A stretch of DNA of 34,516 bases from positions 1-34,516 of the forward strand of contig NZZV01000061.1 in the NCBI GenBank assembly GCA_002698945.1, in the 5' to 3' direction. Below the pieces are notes generated by a model, which was not told the DNA's origin, did no database searches, and worked only from the letters and a program-made list of their open reading frames with translations. The translations under genes were made by a program, and so were the position numbers. Below are positions 33,208 through 34,516 of the stretch, piece by piece. Source of the stretch: Acidimicrobiaceae bacterium. Its GTDB lineage: Bacteria; Actinomycetota; Acidimicrobiia; Acidimicrobiales; Ilumatobacteraceae. The first letter of the stretch is position 1, and each line of letters starts with the position of its first letter.

Positions 33208-33635
33208 ACGACTCCCCTTCGATGCCGCAGCGCTGGGATCCGGTCGCACTGCGTGCCGGCGCCTCGGTCGCGCTCGTGTTCGCCGTGCCGTTCTCGATCG
33301 CTGCTCGTTGGGCCGCCGACAGCCAGGACGACTCGGGCCTCGCGATCTGGTTGTCGCTCGGGGCGGTCGTCGGCTTCGTTCTCGGTGCCGGGTGCGCGGC
33401 GTGGGTCCAACGACTTGATTTGCCGTACTCGCACGCATTGGCGACGGCGGTCGGCACCTACGTCGCGGCGCAAACCGTGTTCATCCTCATCCGCCTGATC
33501 CGCGGTTCGGACGTGAACTGGTTCGCCGCGTTCTTCAACTTGTCCGTCGTCGTCGGGGCGGGATACCTGGGCGGAGTGCTCGGGCAGTGGCTCCGACGCA
33601 AGGGTTTCCGACCGAGCGGGATGGAGGGCACATGA
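33204..33635 (+). CDS. Small four-helix membrane protein, unknown function
   Basis: The product is 143 aa from ATG 33204, which overlaps the preceding stop as ATGA (ATG 33198 would add two residues). Four hydrophobic stretches are visible: AGASVALVFAVPFSIAARWA, LAIWLSLGAVVGFVLGAGCA, ALATAVGTYVAAQTVFILIRL and FFNLSVVVGAGYLGGVLGQW. The C-terminus is basic. Its stop overlaps the kinase start (ATGA), so the three genes are tightly coupled. No family is recognised. Confidence 0.8.
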   Translation: MNDSPSMPQRWDPVALRAGASVALVFAVPFSIAARWAADSQDDSGLAIWLSLGAVVGFVLGAGCAAWVQRLDLPYSHALATAVGTYVAAQTVFILIRLIRGSDVNWFAAFFNLSVVVGAGYLGGVLGQWLRRKGFRPSGMEGT

Positions 33636-34516
33636 TCCTGGTGATCGACGTCGGCACGACCGGCCTGCGATCAGCGATCGTCGACGAGACCGGCGGCGTC
33701 GACCACGTCGAGTACCGACCGTTCGCTCCGGCGTCGCCGCTCCCCGGCATGGTCGAGTTCGACGCCACCGCGATGGCGACCCTCGTGGTGGATGCCGCCC
33801 ACGCGACCCTCGACGCCGCCGGGTCCCCCAGGATCACCGGCGTCGGGATCGCGAGCCAGCGTGCCTCGACCGTGCTGTGGGACCGCGCCTCCGGCGAGCC
33901 GCTCGCGCCGGCGATCGGCTGGCAGGACCTCCGCACCGTCGGCGAGTGCCTCACCGCCAAGGCCGAGCACGGGCTGGCGTTGGCCCCGAATCAGTCGGCG
34001 ACCAAGCTGCAGTGGCTCCTCGCGAACGCCGCCGCCGACCGGCGACCCGACGAGTTGTGCTTCGGCACGGTCGACTCGTGGGTCGCGTGGACGCTGTCGC
34101 AGGGTTCGGTGCACGTGACCGATCACAGCAACGCCGGTGTCAGCGGCCTCTACTCCTTGGAGCAGGCGGGATGGAACGAGCGCGTGTGCTCACTGCTCGG
34201 CATCGACCCCGTGCTGCTACCCGCCCTGGTCGACTCGAGTGGCGTGTTCGGCGAGGCGACGGCCCTCCCGGGATCGCCGCCGATGGCCGCGCTGATCGGC
34301 GATCAGCAGGGCTCACTGGTCGGACAAGGCTGCGTGGAGCCGGGCATGGCCAAGGTCACGTTCGGCACGGGCGGCATGCTCGATCTGTGCACCGGCCCCG
34401 ACCGGCCGGCGGTCGCCGAACGATCGCCGAACGGGACGTTCCCGATCATCGCATGGACCACTCCCGGCACCGCCACGTACGGGGTCGAGGCGATCATGCT
34501 CTCGGCCGGCACGAAC
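33632..34516 (+). CDS. glpK: FGGY-family kinase, glycerol kinase-like (3' end cut by window)
   Basis: The frame is open from ATG 33632 to the window end, giving 295 codons without a stop. The N-terminal phosphate motif is LVIDVGTTGLRSAIVDE; GWQDLRTVGECLTAK, TVDSWVAWTLSQGSVHVTDHSNAGVSGLYSL and IGDQQGSLVGQGCVEPGMAKVTFGTGG follow glycerol kinase blocks with several substitutions. It would phosphorylate glycerol to glycerol-3-phosphate for GlpD. Another FGGY substrate (a pentulose) is possible until the C-terminal half is seen. GGAGGG lies 3-4 nt before the ATG. Confidence 0.85.
   Translation, partial: MILVIDVGTTGLRSAIVDETGGVDHVEYRPFAPASPLPGMVEFDATAMATLVVDAAHATLDAAGSPRITGVGIASQRASTVLWDRASGEPLAPAIGWQDLRTVGECLTAKAEHGLALAPNQSATKLQWLLANAAADRRPDELCFGTVDSWVAWTLSQGSVHVTDHSNAGVSGLYSLEQAGWNERVCSLLGIDPVLLPALVDSSGVFGEATALPGSPPMAALIGDQQGSLVGQGCVEPGMAKVTFGTGGMLDLCTGPDRPAVAERSPNGTFPIIAWTTPGTATYGVEAIMLSAGTN

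Overview
This is a chromosomal housekeeping segment of a very GC-rich bacterium with strong G/C bias at codon third positions. A WhiB-type Fe-S regulator, an F420-type (LLM) oxidoreductase, an actinobacterial DnaQ/UvrC-N fusion nuclease, a ClpP with a GQAASAAA active-site strand and a long basic N-terminal extension on RNase E/G all indicate an actinobacterium. The gene content resembles the Acidimicrobiia (Ilumatobacter-like), but the class and genus are inference. No rRNA, tRNA, insertion sequence, prophage or CRISPR array was seen.

Layout. Positions 65-21333 are dominated by a minus-strand block in the classic actinobacterial order, read in the direction of transcription: tig, clpP, clpX, folC, ndk, mreB, mreC, mreD, PBP2, rodA, a TIGR03960-type radical SAM protein, its TIGR03936 partner, rne/rng, rplU, rpmA. 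It covers protein folding and turnover, folate, nucleotides, cell elongation, rRNA/mRNA processing and two ribosomal proteins. Plus-strand or accessory genes are inserted in it: a TetR regulator and a cupredoxin-like lipoprotein (1330-2569), and a small membrane protein plus a divergent MarR/LLM oxidoreductase pair (14497-16562). Positions 21446-24139 hold poorly characterised genes: a small SH3-like protein, a coiled-coil protein and a NYN/PIN RNase. At 24353-26011 is a DnaQ-like exonuclease fused to a GIY-YIG nuclease. Positions 26021-28269 (minus) encode WhiB, TrpD and a homoserine-kinase-like GHMP kinase. Positions 28433-34516 form a glycerol-3-phosphate module: a GlpC-like Fe-S protein diverging from a plus-strand run of GlpD, an alkyl-DHAP-synthase-like flavoprotein, a membrane protein and a GlpK-like kinase cut by the window edge.

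Most notable observations. (1) A small HesB/IscA-like frame (935-1249, minus) is interrupted by one in-frame TGA exactly where IscA has its first conserved cysteine. Fourteen bases later a hairpin with a GGUC loop resembles a bacterial SECIS element, so the gene is a candidate selenoprotein. (2) The nuclease at 24353 is preceded by two LexA/SOS-box-like palindromes flanking a TTGACG -35 element. A chain of four mini-ORFs, each stop overlapping the next start, then leads into the nuclease start codon. (3) The GlpC-like protein keeps its ferredoxin clusters and first CCG motif, but its second CCG motif reads SSG. (4) An elaborate repeat structure lies between the coiled-coil gene and the NYN gene.

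All calls come from reading the sequence; no database search was run.
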